Shown: positions 1 to 9,965, counted from the first letter of the stretch. The stretch is 64,000 nucleotides of DNA from Rhodocaloribacter sp964552015 (GCA_964552015.1 CAZKFR010000010.1:10260-74259), one strand, 5' to 3'. Notes: generated from the letters alone by a model not told the origin. A program made the numbers and translations.

Positions 1-1280
1 CGCTGGCCGGAGGCGAGGAAGGGGGCGAGCCGGTCGGCGTGGGTCGTGCGGAAGCGCTCGACGTCGGCACGGGTGTGGAGGGTGCGAAGCTCGGCCAGGA
101 GGGCCTCGGCTTCGGCGGCGCGGCGCTCGGCCTCGGCCATGCGCTCTTCGGCGTGGGCGCGGGCCTGCCGCGTCCGCCGGGCCTTCTCGTAGTACCGCTG
201 CGCGTTCTCGACGGCGGTGCGGGTGGGGTCCAGAGGAATGGTCACGGGAGCGCCTTCGGCGAAGAGGTCAGGGAGGGTGACGGTCTCGGCGCCCGGGGGG
301 ACGGCGCCGGGGTTGGCCATGAGCAGGTGGCCCCAGCGCTCGTACCGGTCGGCGCGGCTCTCGCGGCTGAGCTCGTCGAGCATGCGGGCGGCGGCGGCCC
401 GGTGGTGGTCGCGGGCGGCCGCGAGGGCCTTCTCCAGCGGCGCGTAGGCCGCCCGGAAGCGCACGTCGGCCAGGCGGCGGCGGACGTACACGCGCACGGC
501 CGCGTCGACGGTGTCGAAGGGCTCGGCGGTGAGGTCATCGCGGGCGTCGAGGTGGTGGAGGGGGAGGAGGGCGAACACCTCGGGCGAGCGGCCGCGCCAG
601 TAGATCCGGGGCGCGGGCGCTTCGAGGGCGGCCAGGAGGTGCCGCCCGGCGTCGAAGAGGGCGCGGCGGTCGGCGTCGGTGCAGGCTTCCGGCGTGGCGG
701 CGGTTACCCCGGCGCGGAAGACCACCTCCTCGGCCAGGGTGCGGTCGAGCAGCGGGAAGGCGGCGGCCACGGCCTGCACGGTCGTCTTCCGGTCCGCGCG
801 CCAGCGGGCCGTGAACGCCGCGAAGGTGTCCACCACGGGGGCCGGGCGCGGCGCCGGCGCGGGCCGCCCCGCCCATTCCGCATCCCCCTGGAATGCCTCG
901 CGCACGGTCCCGCCGGCCTCGACGAGGAAGACGTTGGCGCGCGGGCCGAAGAGCATCACCTGGAACGCGAGGCCGCCTTCCAGGTCGAGGTACAGCATCC
1001 GGTCGCGTTCGGCCAGGCGCAGGGCCGTCACCCGCCGGTCGAAGGCGTCCTCGAAGAGGGTGGCGACGTTGCGGCGGGCCTTGCTGTAGCCTTCGGCACG
1101 GAACAGGTACTGGAACGGCCCCCGCACCGAAACCCGGAGCATCCACTCCCGTTCGGGCGCGGCCAGCGCCAGCGTCAGCTCGTCCCGCACCTGCGAGAAG
1201 GCATCCCCGACGACGCACCCGACGAGGTCGGGCGTCCACGCGCGGACGAGGGCGTTCAGGGTGAAATAGCTGGTGAGCAT
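1..1280 (-). CDS. NFACT family protein (RqcH/fibronectin-binding-like), C-terminus off the window
   Basis: Reading the minus strand from the ATG at 1280 gives an open frame of 426 codons to the left edge. The N-terminal third carries the NFACT-N pattern of paired strands (DRMLYLDLEGG, then GPRANVFLVEAGG). Near residue 350 it has the family signature of a leucine-rich stretch followed by IPLDPT and ENAQRYY, after which a helical, coiled-coil-like region begins. NFACT proteins (RqcH/Rqc2) bind stalled 50S subunits carrying peptidyl-tRNA and add alanine tails; that role is family knowledge. The rest of the coiled coil and the RNA-binding NFACT-R domain lie outside the window. There is no strong ribosome-binding site; the start was chosen because it is the first ATG, 10 bp after the preceding minus-strand gene. 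Confidence 0.85.
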   Translation of the reverse strand, partial: MLTSYFTLNALVRAWTPDLVGCVVGDAFSQVRDELTLALAAPEREWMLRVSVRGPFQYLFRAEGYSKARRNVATLFEDAFDRRVTALRLAERDRMLYLDLEGGLAFQVMLFGPRANVFLVEAGGTVREAFQGDAEWAGRPAPAPRPAPVVDTFAAFTARWRADRKTTVQAVAAAFPLLDRTLAEEVVFRAGVTAATPEACTDADRRALFDAGRHLLAALEAPAPRIYWRGRSPEVFALLPLHHLDARDDLTAEPFDTVDAAVRVYVRRRLADVRFRAAYAPLEKALAAARDHHRAAAARMLDELSRESRADRYERWGHLLMANPGAVPPGAETVTLPDLFAEGAPVTIPLDPTRTAVENAQRYYEKARRTRQARAHAEERMAEAERRAAEAEALLAELRTLHTRADVERFRTTHADRLAPFLASGQ

Positions 1281-1290
1281 GTGGGGGAAA

Positions 1291-1641
1291 TCACCGGCGG
1301 CGCGGGGTCGCTCCCACCGGCTTGCGGGCCCGCCGCTCGGCCAGGACCGACAGGCCCCAGATGAGCGCCCAGCCCGCTCCGACGAGCCACCATCCGAAGC
1401 CCAGCAGCACCCCCACGTTGATGGCATAGAGCAGGTGGTAGAACCACACCGGCACCTTGGCGTCGGCCCGTTTCACCTGCGCCGTCAGCCCCGCCCCGAA
1501 GACGGCGACGACTTTCAGCAGGAGCATCAGCGGTGTGTAGATCCAGACGACCCACCGTGCCCACGCCTGCTCCGTGAGGACGGCGAGGAGGATGACGACC
1601 GTGACGGCCAGATCGAGGAGAACGTGTTTGAGCCAGGACAT
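1291..1641 (-). CDS. small membrane protein, unknown function
   Basis: A 116-residue protein with three or four hydrophobic segments (about residues 6-22, 33-55, 66-90 and 85-100) and a short basic tail rich in Arg. The N-terminus MSWLKHVLLDLAVTVVILLAVL is typical of an inner-membrane protein without a cleaved signal. It lies 10 bp upstream of the NFACT gene on the same strand and is probably cotranscribed with it. I recognise no family. The assembly gap starts 34 bp upstream of its ATG, so the promoter is missing. Confidence 0.6.
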   Translation of the reverse strand: MSWLKHVLLDLAVTVVILLAVLTEQAWARWVVWIYTPLMLLLKVVAVFGAGLTAQVKRADAKVPVWFYHLLYAINVGVLLGFGWWLVGAGWALIWGLSVLAERRARKPVGATPRRR

Positions 1642-1675
1642 CGCGTGAGGAGGGTTGTGCCGGTGAAGCGATCGG

Positions 1676-1775
1676 NNNNNNNNNNNNNNNNNNNNNNNNN
1701 NNNNNNNNNNNNNNNNNNNNNNNNNNNNNNNNNNNNNNNNNNNNNNNNNNNNNNNNNNNNNNNNNNNNNNNNNNN
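1676..1775. other. assembly gap of 100 N, true length unknown
   Basis: A run of 100 N. Unlike the other two gaps, the flanks share no repeated 55-mer, so real sequence may be missing. It separates the 3' end of the amidohydrolase gene from the start of the small membrane protein. Confidence 0.95.
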
Positions 1776-1776
1776 G

Positions 1777-3653
1777 TCATGGTTTGGGGTAGCGCACCTG
1801 GCCGCCCACGATGGTGTAGCGCACCTCCGTCTCCGGGATGGCGTCGTCGGGGACGGTGAGCAGGTCCTGGGAGAGCACCACGATGTCGGCCAGGTAGCCG
1901 GGGGCGAGCCGGCCCTTGCGGTCTTCCTCGAAGGCGGCGTAGGCGTTGTTCCAGGTGTACGACTGCAGCGCCTGTTCGCGCGTGAGCCGCTGTTCGGGGT
2001 AGAAGACCGAGCCGTCGGCCAGGCGACGGGTGACGGTGGCGTAGAAGCTGGCGATGGGGTCGATGGGTTCGACGGGGACGTCGGTGCCGTTGGTCACCAC
2101 GGCGCCTGTCTGCCAGAGCGCCTGCCACATGTAGGCGCCTTCGCGGGCGCGCCGCTCGCCCAGGCGCTTGAGGACCCAGGGGGCGTCGGAGGTGCAGTGG
2201 ATGCCCTGCATGGAAGCGATCACGCCGAGTTGCCCGAAGCGGGGGATGTCGTCCGGGTGGAGGTGCTGGGCGTGCTCGATGCGCCAGCGCAGGTCGGTGG
2301 CCTCGGGGTGGGCGGCGAAGGTGCGTTCGTAGAGGTCGAGCACCTCGCGGTTGGCGCGGTCGCCGATGGCGTGGATGGCCATCTGGTAGCCGTGCTCGAC
2401 GGCCAGCTCGGCCAGGCGGGCCAGGTCGTCCAGGTCGTCGGTTTGCAGGCCCGTGCTGGAGGGCATGTCGGCATAGGGTTCGAGGAGCCAGGCGCCATGC
2501 GAGCCCAGGGCGCCGTCGAGCGAGCGCTTGAGGGCGCGGACGGTCAGGTAGCCGTTGCCGTAGTCGATGAGGCGGTAGTCGGCCATCTTCTCCGCCAGCT
2601 CGTCGGTGGCGGCGCGGATCATCACATAGAGGCGCACGGGCAGGTTGCCCTCGTCGGCCAGCCGCTTGTAGAAGTCGACCGTCTCGAAGGAGACGCCGGC
2701 GTCGTGGAACGAGGTGACGCCGTGAGCCAGGGCCTCTTCGGCGGCTAGCGCGGCCATACGGCGCATCTCGGCCTCGCGCTCTTCGGGCGTCATGCCGGCG
2801 CGGGCGCGTTCGAGGGCACGGCTGACGAGCCCCTGGGCCGTCTCGCGCAGCAGACCGGTAGGCTCGCCCCGCGCGTCACGCACGATCTCGCCGCCGGGCG
2901 GGTCCGGCGTCTCGGCGCTGACGCCGCCCAGCCGCAGCGCCTCGGCGTTGGCAAAGGCGGCATGGCCGCTGGCGTGGGTCAGCAGTACCGGGTTCTGCGG
3001 GGAGACGGCGCTCAGGCCGTGGTGCGTCGGCACGCCTTCCACGGTGTTCTCGGGGGCGGTTGCCCACTTTTCCTGGTGCCATCCGCGCCCCAGGATCCAG
3101 GCGCCGGGTTCCGCCGTGCGGGCGGCCTCTTCCACCATCGCCACGATCTCGTCCCAGCTTTTCGCCTGCGTCAGGTCGAGGATCATCTTGGCGCGGCCCA
3201 GGCCCATATAGTGGCCGTGCCCTTCGATGAAGCCGGGCATCACGAACTGCCCTTCGACGTCGAGTACCTTGGTGGAGGGGCCCGCCAGCGCGTCGATTGC
3301 TTCGTTGGTGCCCACAGCCACGATGGTGTCGCCGCGGACGGCCAGGGCCTGCGCCTCGGGCCGGGCCGGGTCCATCGTGACGATGCGGCCATTGCGGAGG
3401 ATGAGGTCGGCGGGNNNNNNNNNNNNNNNNNNNNNNNNNNNNNNNNNNNNNNNNNNNNNNNNNNNNNNNNNNNNNNNNNNNNNNNNNNNNNNNNNNNNNN
3501 NNNNNNNNNNNNNNGCCGGGCCGGGTCCATCGTGACGATGCGGCCATTGCGGAGGATGAGGTCGGCGGGTGCCTGCTCGGGCGCCGGGGTGTCGCAGCCG
3601 GCCGACAGCAGCAGCGCCACCAGGGCCGGGAGGAAAAAGCGGGGGAGGTTCAC
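1777..3653 (-). CDS. exported YtcJ-type amidohydrolase (amidohydro_3), interrupted by an artificial gap
   Basis: Metal-dependent hydrolase of the YtcJ-like amidohydrolase-3 group. Substrate unknown. Visible features are GFIEGHGHYMGLG (the HxH metal site), HAIGDRAN, RIEHAQHLHPDD and NGTDVPVEP near the C-terminus. A GTG start at 3653 gives a lipoprotein signal (basic start, hydrophobic core, LLSAGC); an ATG at 3710 is the alternative start. The 100-N gap at 3415-3514 sits in the N-terminal region, but the 55 bp on each side are identical. Removing the N run and one copy (155 bp) restores one frame of 574 codons, reading from the signal peptide through ADLILRNGRIVTMDPAR into the catalytic domain. 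The enzyme is therefore predicted to be an intact lipoprotein of about 573 aa. Confidence 0.85.
3360..3569. repeat. identical 55-bp flanks around a 100-N gap (assembly artefact)
   Basis: Positions 3360-3414 and 3515-3569 are the same 55 bp, separated by exactly 100 N. This is what a scaffolder leaves when two contigs overlap by one k-mer (k = 55) and are not merged. The reading-frame arithmetic of the amidohydrolase supports a zero-length gap. Confidence 0.9.
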
Positions 3654-3805
3654 GGCAGTCCGGGAATGGTGGAACGGGGGGAGAGCGAGTATGAGGCGCA
3701 CCGCCGACATTGTCAAGGGACGTCGTGCGGTGGGGCGGCGCAGGAACGTGCCGGTTTCGCGAAAAAACAACCGGCTCGGCTCCCCACGGCAGGCTGCTTT
3801 GCCGT

Positions 3806-3811
3806 TATCTT
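3806..3811 (+). promoter_or_regulatory. putative -10 box TATCTT upstream of lysS
   Basis: TATCTT at 3806-3811, 82 bp before the lysS ATG, in the divergent spacer with the amidohydrolase. No clear -35 is seen. The same box recurs before several other genes in the window. Confidence 0.4.
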
Positions 3812-3892
3812 ACCGGCGCATGGCCCGGTGCAGGTGCTCGCACGTCCGGGCCGTGTCGTTTCGTTTGTCGTCCATCGCTGACCCCGGAGCCC

Positions 3893-5461
3893 ATGACCGA
3901 CCGACCGCTCTCCGAACAGGAACGCCGCCGCCGCGAAGAGCGCGCGATGCTCGAAGAGCGCGGCATCAACCCGTATCCTTACGCCTGGGACGTGACGGCT
4001 CGCGCCGCCGACATCCTGGCGCAGTTCGACGACGCCCGTCACCAGCCCGGCGAGGACGGCACCGCCCCCGAGCCGTTCCGCGTCTCCATCGCCGGCCGGA
4101 TCATGTCCAAGCGGGTCATGGGCAAGGCGGCCTTCTTCCACCTGCAGGACGCCACCGGGCAGATCCAGGTCTACGTCCGCCGCGACGACCTGCCCGAGGG
4201 CTTCTACAACCAGGTCTTCAAGAAGCTGCTCGACATCGGCGACATCGTGGGGGTGGAAGGGTTCGTCTTCCGCACGAAGATGGGCGAGGTGTCGGTGCAC
4301 GCCGGGCGGCTGGAGCTGCTGGCGAAGGCGCTGCGGCCGCTGCCCGTGGTGAAGGAGGCCGAGGGGAAGGTCTACAACGAAGTGACGGACAAGGAATTCC
4401 GGTACCGCCAGCGCTACGTGGACCTGGTCATCAACCCGGAGGTGCGCGACGTCTTCCGGAAGCGGGCGCAGATGATCACCACCCTCCGCCGCTTCCTCGA
4501 CGAGCGCGGCTACCTGGAGGTGGAGACGCCCGTGCTGCAGCCCGTCTACGGCGGCGCCTCGGCCCGGCCCTTCATTACCCACCACAACGCGCTCGACATG
4601 GATCTCTACCTCCGCATCGCCGACGAGCTGTACCTGAAGCGGCTCATCGTGGGCGGGTTCGAAGGGGTCTACGAGATCGCCAAGGACTTCCGGAACGAGG
4701 GCCTCAGCCGGTTCCACAACCCGGAGTTCACCATGATGGAGCTCTACGTGGCCTACAAGGATTACCACTGGATGATGGACCTGGTGGAGGAGATGCTCGA
4801 GCACGTGGCCGTGACGCTCCACGGCACGCCCGAGGTGACCGTGGGCGAGCACACGATCTCGTTCCGCCGCCCCTGGCCGCGCATCCCGCTGCTGGAGGCC
4901 ATCGAGAAGGAGACGGGCCACGACCTCTACGGCAAGGGCCGCGACGAGCTGGCCGCCATCGCCGAGGGGCTGGGGCTGGAGATCGACGACACGATGGGCA
5001 GCGGTAAAATCATCGACGAGATCTTCGGGGAGTTCGTGGAGCCGAAGCTGATCCAGCCTACCTTCATCATCGACTACCCGGTGGAGCTGAGCCCGCTGGC
5101 CAAGCGGCACCGGTCGAAGCCCGGGCTGGTGGAGCGGTTCGAGGTCATCTGCAACGCGAAGGAGATCTGCAACGCCTTCAGCGAGCTGAACGACCCGGAG
5201 GACCAGCGGGCGCGGTTTATGGAGCAGGCCCGCCTGCGCGCCGGCGGCGACGAGGAGGCCATGCAGATCGACGAGGACTTCCTCCGCGCCCTCGAGTACG
5301 GCATGCCGCCGACGGCCGGCCTGGGCGTGGGCATCGACCGCCTGGCGATGATCATGACCAACCAGCCTTCCATCCGCGACGTCATCCTGTTCCCCCTGCT
5401 GCGCCCCGAGCAGCCGGCCACCGCCGAGACGCGGGCCGGCACGGACGCCGCCGAGGAATGA
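3893..5461 (+). CDS. lysS: lysine--tRNA ligase, class II
   Basis: A 522-residue class II lysyl-tRNA synthetase, cytosolic, charging tRNA-Lys. The order is an N-terminal OB-fold anticodon-binding domain (FRVSIAGRIMSKRVMGKAAFFHLQD) followed by the catalytic core. Motif 2 is FRNEGLSRFHNPEFTMMELY and motif 3 is GLGVGIDRLAMIMTNQPSIR. The ATG at 3893 was chosen over upstream starts because it gives the family's normal length and N-terminus; CGGAG lies 6 bp before it. The next gene follows 25 bp downstream. The C-terminal tail after the LFPLLRPE region is short and acidic. Confidence 0.97.
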   Translation: MTDRPLSEQERRRREERAMLEERGINPYPYAWDVTARAADILAQFDDARHQPGEDGTAPEPFRVSIAGRIMSKRVMGKAAFFHLQDATGQIQVYVRRDDLPEGFYNQVFKKLLDIGDIVGVEGFVFRTKMGEVSVHAGRLELLAKALRPLPVVKEAEGKVYNEVTDKEFRYRQRYVDLVINPEVRDVFRKRAQMITTLRRFLDERGYLEVETPVLQPVYGGASARPFITHHNALDMDLYLRIADELYLKRLIVGGFEGVYEIAKDFRNEGLSRFHNPEFTMMELYVAYKDYHWMMDLVEEMLEHVAVTLHGTPEVTVGEHTISFRRPWPRIPLLEAIEKETGHDLYGKGRDELAAIAEGLGLEIDDTMGSGKIIDEIFGEFVEPKLIQPTFIIDYPVELSPLAKRHRSKPGLVERFEVICNAKEICNAFSELNDPEDQRARFMEQARLRAGGDEEAMQIDEDFLRALEYGMPPTAGLGVGIDRLAMIMTNQPSIRDVILFPLLRPEQPATAETRAGTDAAEE

Positions 5462-5486
5462 CCGCCGCCGGCCCTTCCCCCCGACC

Positions 5487-6764
5487 ATGAGCGATCCCGT
5501 CCCGGAGGCCCCCCCGACGCCGTTCCCGGAAGGGCCGGCAGGGTACGTGGAACTGGTGCGGGGGAACGTCCACTTCCGGCGGCTCTGGTTTGGCAACATC
5601 ATCTCGCTGCTCGGCGACTGGTTCAACACCATCGCCCTCTACACGCTGGTGAGCGAGCTGACGGGCTCGCCGCTGGCGCTGGGGGCGGTGTTCATCACCA
5701 AGATGCTGCCGGCAGCGCTGGCCTCGCCCCTGGCCGGCGTCATCGTGGACCGGTTCAGCCGCCGCCGGGTGATGATCGTCTCGGACCTGTTGCGGGCGGT
5801 GGTGGTGCTGGGCTTCCTGGTGGTCGACACGCCGGGAGAGGTGTACCTGGTCTACGTGCTGACGACGCTGCAGGTGGTCATCGGGGCGGTGTTTCAGCCC
5901 GCGCAGAGCGCCTCCCTGCCCAACATCACCACGCCGCGCGAGCTGCTGACGGCCAACGCCCTCATGGCGGCCACCTGGTCGGCCCTGCTGACGCTGGGGG
6001 CGGCGCTGGGCGGCTTCGCGGCGGCCTGGCTGGGGCTCAAGGCCGTCTTCGTCCTGGATAGCCTGACCTACCTCGTCTCGGCGTTCTTCATCTACCGGAC
6101 GGTTATCCCGCAGGACACGGAGGGGGGCGCGGGGCTGCCCGTGCGGGCGGCCTTTGGCAAGATCGCAGAGGGATGGCGCTATCTGCGCGTCCATCCGCCC
6201 GTGGCCCGGATCGCGCTGGCGAAGGCGACGTGGGCGCTGGGCGGCGGGGCGCTCGTCTACATGCTCACGCTGCTGGGCGAGACGCTCACGCCCGGCGCCA
6301 CGTCGGTGGGCATCGGGGTACTGTTCGCGGCGCGGGGGTTCGGCACGGGCGTGGGGCCGGTGCTGGCCCGCGCCTTCTTCCGGGATCGGCGGCGCTGGCC
6401 CGTGCTCATCGGCGCCTGCATCGCCTTCAGCGGCCTGTGCTATGGGGTGGTGGGCGGGATGCCGTGGACGTTCGCCGTGGCCGTGTTCGTGGTGGCGGCC
6501 CACGCCACGAGCGGTGCCAACTGGGTGCTCTCGACGGTGCTCCTGCAGGAGCGGTCGGCCGACCGATACCGGGGGCGTGTCTTCGCCACGGAGTGGCTGC
6601 TGATCATGCTGACGGACGCGGTCAGCATCCTGGCGGCCAGCCTCCTGCTCGAGGCGGGCGTGTTCAGCCTGCGCGGCGGCTTCCTCGTCTTTGCCGCCCT
6701 GCAGGTGGCCTCCGGCCTGGCCTGGCTGCTGGTGGTGCCGCCCCGCGAGCGGGCCGAGGCCTGA
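5487..6764 (+). CDS. MFS exporter (EntS/macrolide-efflux-like, MFS_3)
   Basis: A 425-residue major facilitator with about 12 membrane spans. It has the MFS motif-A-like loop VDRFSRRRVM after the second span and a short soluble N-terminus. The pattern FRRLWFGNIISLLGDWF followed by a LGAVFI span is typical of the MFS_3 drug or siderophore exporters. The substrate cannot be read from the sequence. It starts 25 bp after lysS on the same strand, so it may be cotranscribed, although the functions are unrelated. Confidence 0.85.
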   Translation: MSDPVPEAPPTPFPEGPAGYVELVRGNVHFRRLWFGNIISLLGDWFNTIALYTLVSELTGSPLALGAVFITKMLPAALASPLAGVIVDRFSRRRVMIVSDLLRAVVVLGFLVVDTPGEVYLVYVLTTLQVVIGAVFQPAQSASLPNITTPRELLTANALMAATWSALLTLGAALGGFAAAWLGLKAVFVLDSLTYLVSAFFIYRTVIPQDTEGGAGLPVRAAFGKIAEGWRYLRVHPPVARIALAKATWALGGGALVYMLTLLGETLTPGATSVGIGVLFAARGFGTGVGPVLARAFFRDRRRWPVLIGACIAFSGLCYGVVGGMPWTFAVAVFVVAAHATSGANWVLSTVLLQERSADRYRGRVFATEWLLIMLTDAVSILAASLLLEAGVFSLRGGFLVFAALQVASGLAWLLVVPPRERAEA

Positions 6765-6855
6765 TCGTGGAGCCGGGCACCCCGCCCCGGTTGGCCCCGT
6801 ATTTGATGGCACGGGGAACGATCCGTAGCACGCCACGAAAAGCGGCTTTTTCGGT

Positions 6856-9186
6856 ATGTCGATGCCCGTGTGGACCATGCTTTCCGGCTTCGGAGCGCAA
6901 ATCTTGCCGCACCTGCCGGAACAGGTGAACCTGGCGCTGGCGCTGGTCAGCGAGGCGGGTCGCTTCGAGACGGTCGGAGCGCACGGGCTGCCCCTGCCGG
7001 GCTGGCGGCCGGGCGCCGACGTGCCGCCGGGGTGGATGGAGGCATTGCACGCCCTGCCGCCCGGTGGCGCCGGCGTGTTGTCGGAGGAGGGCGAGGCGCT
7101 CACCGTCGTGGGTCTGCGGCAGCCGGAGGGGTGGCTCCTCGTGGCGTTCCCGCAGGAGCCGGCGGCGACAGCGACGGAGCGGGAGGAACTGCAGGAGGCC
7201 CTGCTGCAGAGCGAACTGCGGTATCGAACCTTTCTCGAACAGAGTCCGCTCGGTGTGCTCCACCTGGACCGGGAGGGGGTGGTTACGATGGAAAACCATG
7301 CCTTCCGTCAGATCGTCGGGGAGGAGGCCGTCGATGCCTGGATCGGGCTCAACGTGCGGGACGTGCCCGGTCTGGATGAAGGGCTCCGGCAGCGTCTGCT
7401 CGGCTTGCTCGCCGGGGAGGAGGTCGTGCGCGGCATCCCGTGGTCGTTCGTGCGTCGAGCCGACGGGGAGCGCCGGCACTTGGTCCTGCACGGCTCGCCG
7501 ATCAAGAGCCCGGAGGGGCAGGTGGCCGGCGCGGTGGTCATGGTCGAGGACGTCACGGAGGCGCGCCGGCAGCAGGCCGCGCTGTCGCTCCACGAGCGGT
7601 ACGACCGTGCCGAGGCCGACCTGCGGGCCGCGGCCCTGGCCCATCCCGACGAACTGCCGTTCCTGCGGGCTGCTGCCGCCATCGTGGGGCGCGCCGCACG
7701 GGCCCACCGCGTCCACGTCCTGGTCGACCACCCGCTCGACGGGCGTCACGTGAGCCGGGCAGTCTGGGGGGAGGGTCCGATCGACCCCGAACCCCTCCTG
7801 ATCGACAACGCCGTCCTGACCCGCTGGCGGGACGCCGGCCCGGTACATGCTGCCGACGACGGCCCGGCGCGGGAGCTGCTGGAGCTGACCGGCGCCGTCG
7901 AAGCCGGCTGGCTGCCCTTTCGCGAAGCGGGGCGGCATGCTGGCTTCGTGGTCGTCGAGCGCCTCGATCGTACGGAAGAACGGTGGTCCGACGACGAGCG
8001 GCGTTGCCTCGAGCGCCTCCTCGAGGCGTTCGAGACCCTCTGGGCCTGGGTGCAGACCGAGAGCCGCTATCGCCTGACCCTCGCCACCATCGACGACGCC
8101 CTGTTTCAGTTCACCTACGATGCCGGAGGGGCGCGCCAGTACGTCTTCCTTACGCCGCAGGTCGAGGCGCTCACCGGCCATGCTCCGTCCGTGTGGCTGG
8201 CTCGTGGGCCGGACGTGCCGCGGTGGGAGGACGACCTCGTCCACCCGGACGACCGGGCGTCGCTGGCCGCGCACGAGGAGCGCCTCCGGCAGGGCCGCGA
8301 GAGCCGGGTCACCTACCGCATCCGGCACCGGGACGGGGGCATCCGGTGGCTGCGCGAAGCGGGCACGCCCCTGCCCGATGCGGCCGGCCACGTCACCGTC
8401 AGCGGCATCCTCAGCGACGTCAGCGATCAGAAAGAGGCCGAAGCGATGTTGCTGCGGGCCAAAGAGGAAGCCGAGGCGTCGAACCGGCTCAAGACCGCCT
8501 TCATCGCTACGATGAGCCACGAGGTGCGGACGCCCCTGGGCGCCGTCAGCGGTTTTGCCGAACTGCTCGAACTCGAACTCCGGGAGGCGGGCGTCGCGTT
8601 GCCCCCGGAAGTCTTCGAGTTCGTCGGGGTGATCCGGGAACGGACGGCCCACCTGCTGGTCCTCGTCAACGACCTGTTCGAACTCGCCAACCTGGACCTG
8701 GGGAAGGTGACGCTGGAGCGGAGCGAACTGGCGATCGGGGCCCTCCTGCAGCGTCTGGTCACGGAAGCGGCCGCACGGGCGCGGGAAAAAGGGCTGGATC
8801 TGCACCTGCACGTGGCGCCGGACCTGCCGGCCATCGAGACGGACGCACGCCGGCTCGAACAGGCGCTGCGTAACCTGCTCGCCAACGCCATCAAGTTCAC
8901 GGACTCCGGACACGTCGACGTACGGGCCGAAGGCGATGCGGACGGTGTGACGGTCGTCATCCGCGATACCGGGGTGGGGATGAGCGAGGCGCATCTGGAG
9001 CGTCTGTTCACGCCGTTCGTGCAGGAGGAATCGTGGCGCACCCGCCGCTTCGAGGGGACGGGGCTGGGGCTGACGCTCACGAAGCGGCTGCTCGACCGGA
9101 TCGGCGGACGGATCGAAGTCGAGAGTACGCGGGGGGAAGGGAGCACCTTCCGGGTGTGGCTGCCTCGTCGCCTGCCCGAAGCCTGA
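6856..9186 (+). CDS. PAS-GAF-PAS sensor histidine kinase
   Basis: A 776-residue kinase without obvious membrane spans, so probably cytosolic. A PAS domain lies at about residues 115-235 (LEQSPLGVLHLDREG), a GAF-like region at about 260-390 and a second PAS/PAC at about 405-525 ending in a SDVSDQKEAE linker. HisKA follows with the phospho-acceptor His555 in MSHEVRTPLG, then HATPase_c with the N box around Asn677 (LLANAIKF), DTGVGM and GTGLGL. No receiver domain or adjacent response regulator is present, so its partner lies elsewhere. A second ATG two codons in is equally possible. The 91-bp spacer before it holds no clear terminator. Confidence 0.93.
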   Translation: MSMPVWTMLSGFGAQILPHLPEQVNLALALVSEAGRFETVGAHGLPLPGWRPGADVPPGWMEALHALPPGGAGVLSEEGEALTVVGLRQPEGWLLVAFPQEPAATATEREELQEALLQSELRYRTFLEQSPLGVLHLDREGVVTMENHAFRQIVGEEAVDAWIGLNVRDVPGLDEGLRQRLLGLLAGEEVVRGIPWSFVRRADGERRHLVLHGSPIKSPEGQVAGAVVMVEDVTEARRQQAALSLHERYDRAEADLRAAALAHPDELPFLRAAAAIVGRAARAHRVHVLVDHPLDGRHVSRAVWGEGPIDPEPLLIDNAVLTRWRDAGPVHAADDGPARELLELTGAVEAGWLPFREAGRHAGFVVVERLDRTEERWSDDERRCLERLLEAFETLWAWVQTESRYRLTLATIDDALFQFTYDAGGARQYVFLTPQVEALTGHAPSVWLARGPDVPRWEDDLVHPDDRASLAAHEERLRQGRESRVTYRIRHRDGGIRWLREAGTPLPDAAGHVTVSGILSDVSDQKEAEAMLLRAKEEAEASNRLKTAFIATMSHEVRTPLGAVSGFAELLELELREAGVALPPEVFEFVGVIRERTAHLLVLVNDLFELANLDLGKVTLERSELAIGALLQRLVTEAAARAREKGLDLHLHVAPDLPAIETDARRLEQALRNLLANAIKFTDSGHVDVRAEGDADGVTVVIRDTGVGMSEAHLERLFTPFVQEESWRTRRFEGTGLGLTLTKRLLDRIGGRIEVESTRGEGSTFRVWLPRRLPEA

Positions 9187-9267
9187 CGCCGGCGAATCCC
9201 GGGATGCGGTCCGGCGTAGACAGGCGCAGCGTTTTCCGGTTTCGTCCGTTCATCCGTCTTCGGCTCG

Positions 9268-9888
9268 ATGTTTAACTTCTCCGCCGCCCCCGTCACCCTC
9301 TGGCTGTTGCTGGCCAACGTGCTCGTCAGCGGGTATGCCCTCTTCGCCGATCCTCGCCTGATCGACCGGCTGGCCTTCAGGCCTCGCCGCATTCTCGAAG
9401 GACGGGAATTTTACCGGCTGATTACGGGCGGCTTCGTGCATGTGGGGCTGGGGCACCTGGCCTTCAACATGCTCACCCTGTATTTTTTCGGGCCCTACCT
9501 GGAGGTGCTGCTGGGGTCGGTACGTTTCGCGCTGATCTATTTCGGTGCGGAGCTGGCCGCGCACGGGCTCTCGCTCTGGATGCACCGGGACAACCCGCAG
9601 TACGCGGCCGTGGGGGCGTCCGGCGCCATCAGCGGTATCGTGTTTGCCTACTGCCTGTTCAACCCGTTCAGCCAGATCGGGCTGTTTTTTGCCATCTGGA
9701 TCCCGGCCTGGGCCTTCGCGCTCGGGTTCGTGGTCGTTTCGATCGTGGCCATGGGGCGGCGGGAGGCCGGGGACACCGGCGGGCTGGCGCACGAGGCGCA
9801 TCTGGGCGGGGCGCTGGGCGGGCTGGTGCTGACGATCCTCCTCGAACCCCGCGCCCTGCCGACGTTCCTGGGGCAGCTCGGCCTGTGA
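9268..9888 (+). CDS. rhomboid family intramembrane serine protease
   Basis: A 206-residue membrane protein with about six spans. Catalytic Ser118 is in VGASGAISG (the GxSG motif) and catalytic His178 in AHEAHLGGALGG; Asn67 in HLAFNMLTL is the usual oxyanion residue. Rhomboids cleave membrane-anchored substrates within the bilayer; the substrate here is unknown. It lies 81 bp after the histidine kinase on the same strand. The gene is followed by about 1 kb without a protein gene. Confidence 0.95.
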   Translation: MFNFSAAPVTLWLLLANVLVSGYALFADPRLIDRLAFRPRRILEGREFYRLITGGFVHVGLGHLAFNMLTLYFFGPYLEVLLGSVRFALIYFGAELAAHGLSLWMHRDNPQYAAVGASGAISGIVFAYCLFNPFSQIGLFFAIWIPAWAFALGFVVVSIVAMGRREAGDTGGLAHEAHLGGALGGLVLTILLEPRALPTFLGQLGL

Positions 9889-9965
9889 GGCCGGAAGATC
9901 CGTTATTGAACCCGGAACTTAACGCACTTTTTACCCTGATGATGGCATGGGAGCCGTTATTGTTT

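Noticed and set aside
39..1364. Long plus-strand open frame opposite the NFACT gene
   Set aside because: Antisense shadow in GC-rich DNA; Gly/Val/Glu-rich with no domain, while the minus strand encodes clear NFACT motifs.
6664..8994. 776-residue minus-strand open frame opposite the histidine kinase
   Set aside because: Antisense artefact; all kinase motifs are on the plus strand.
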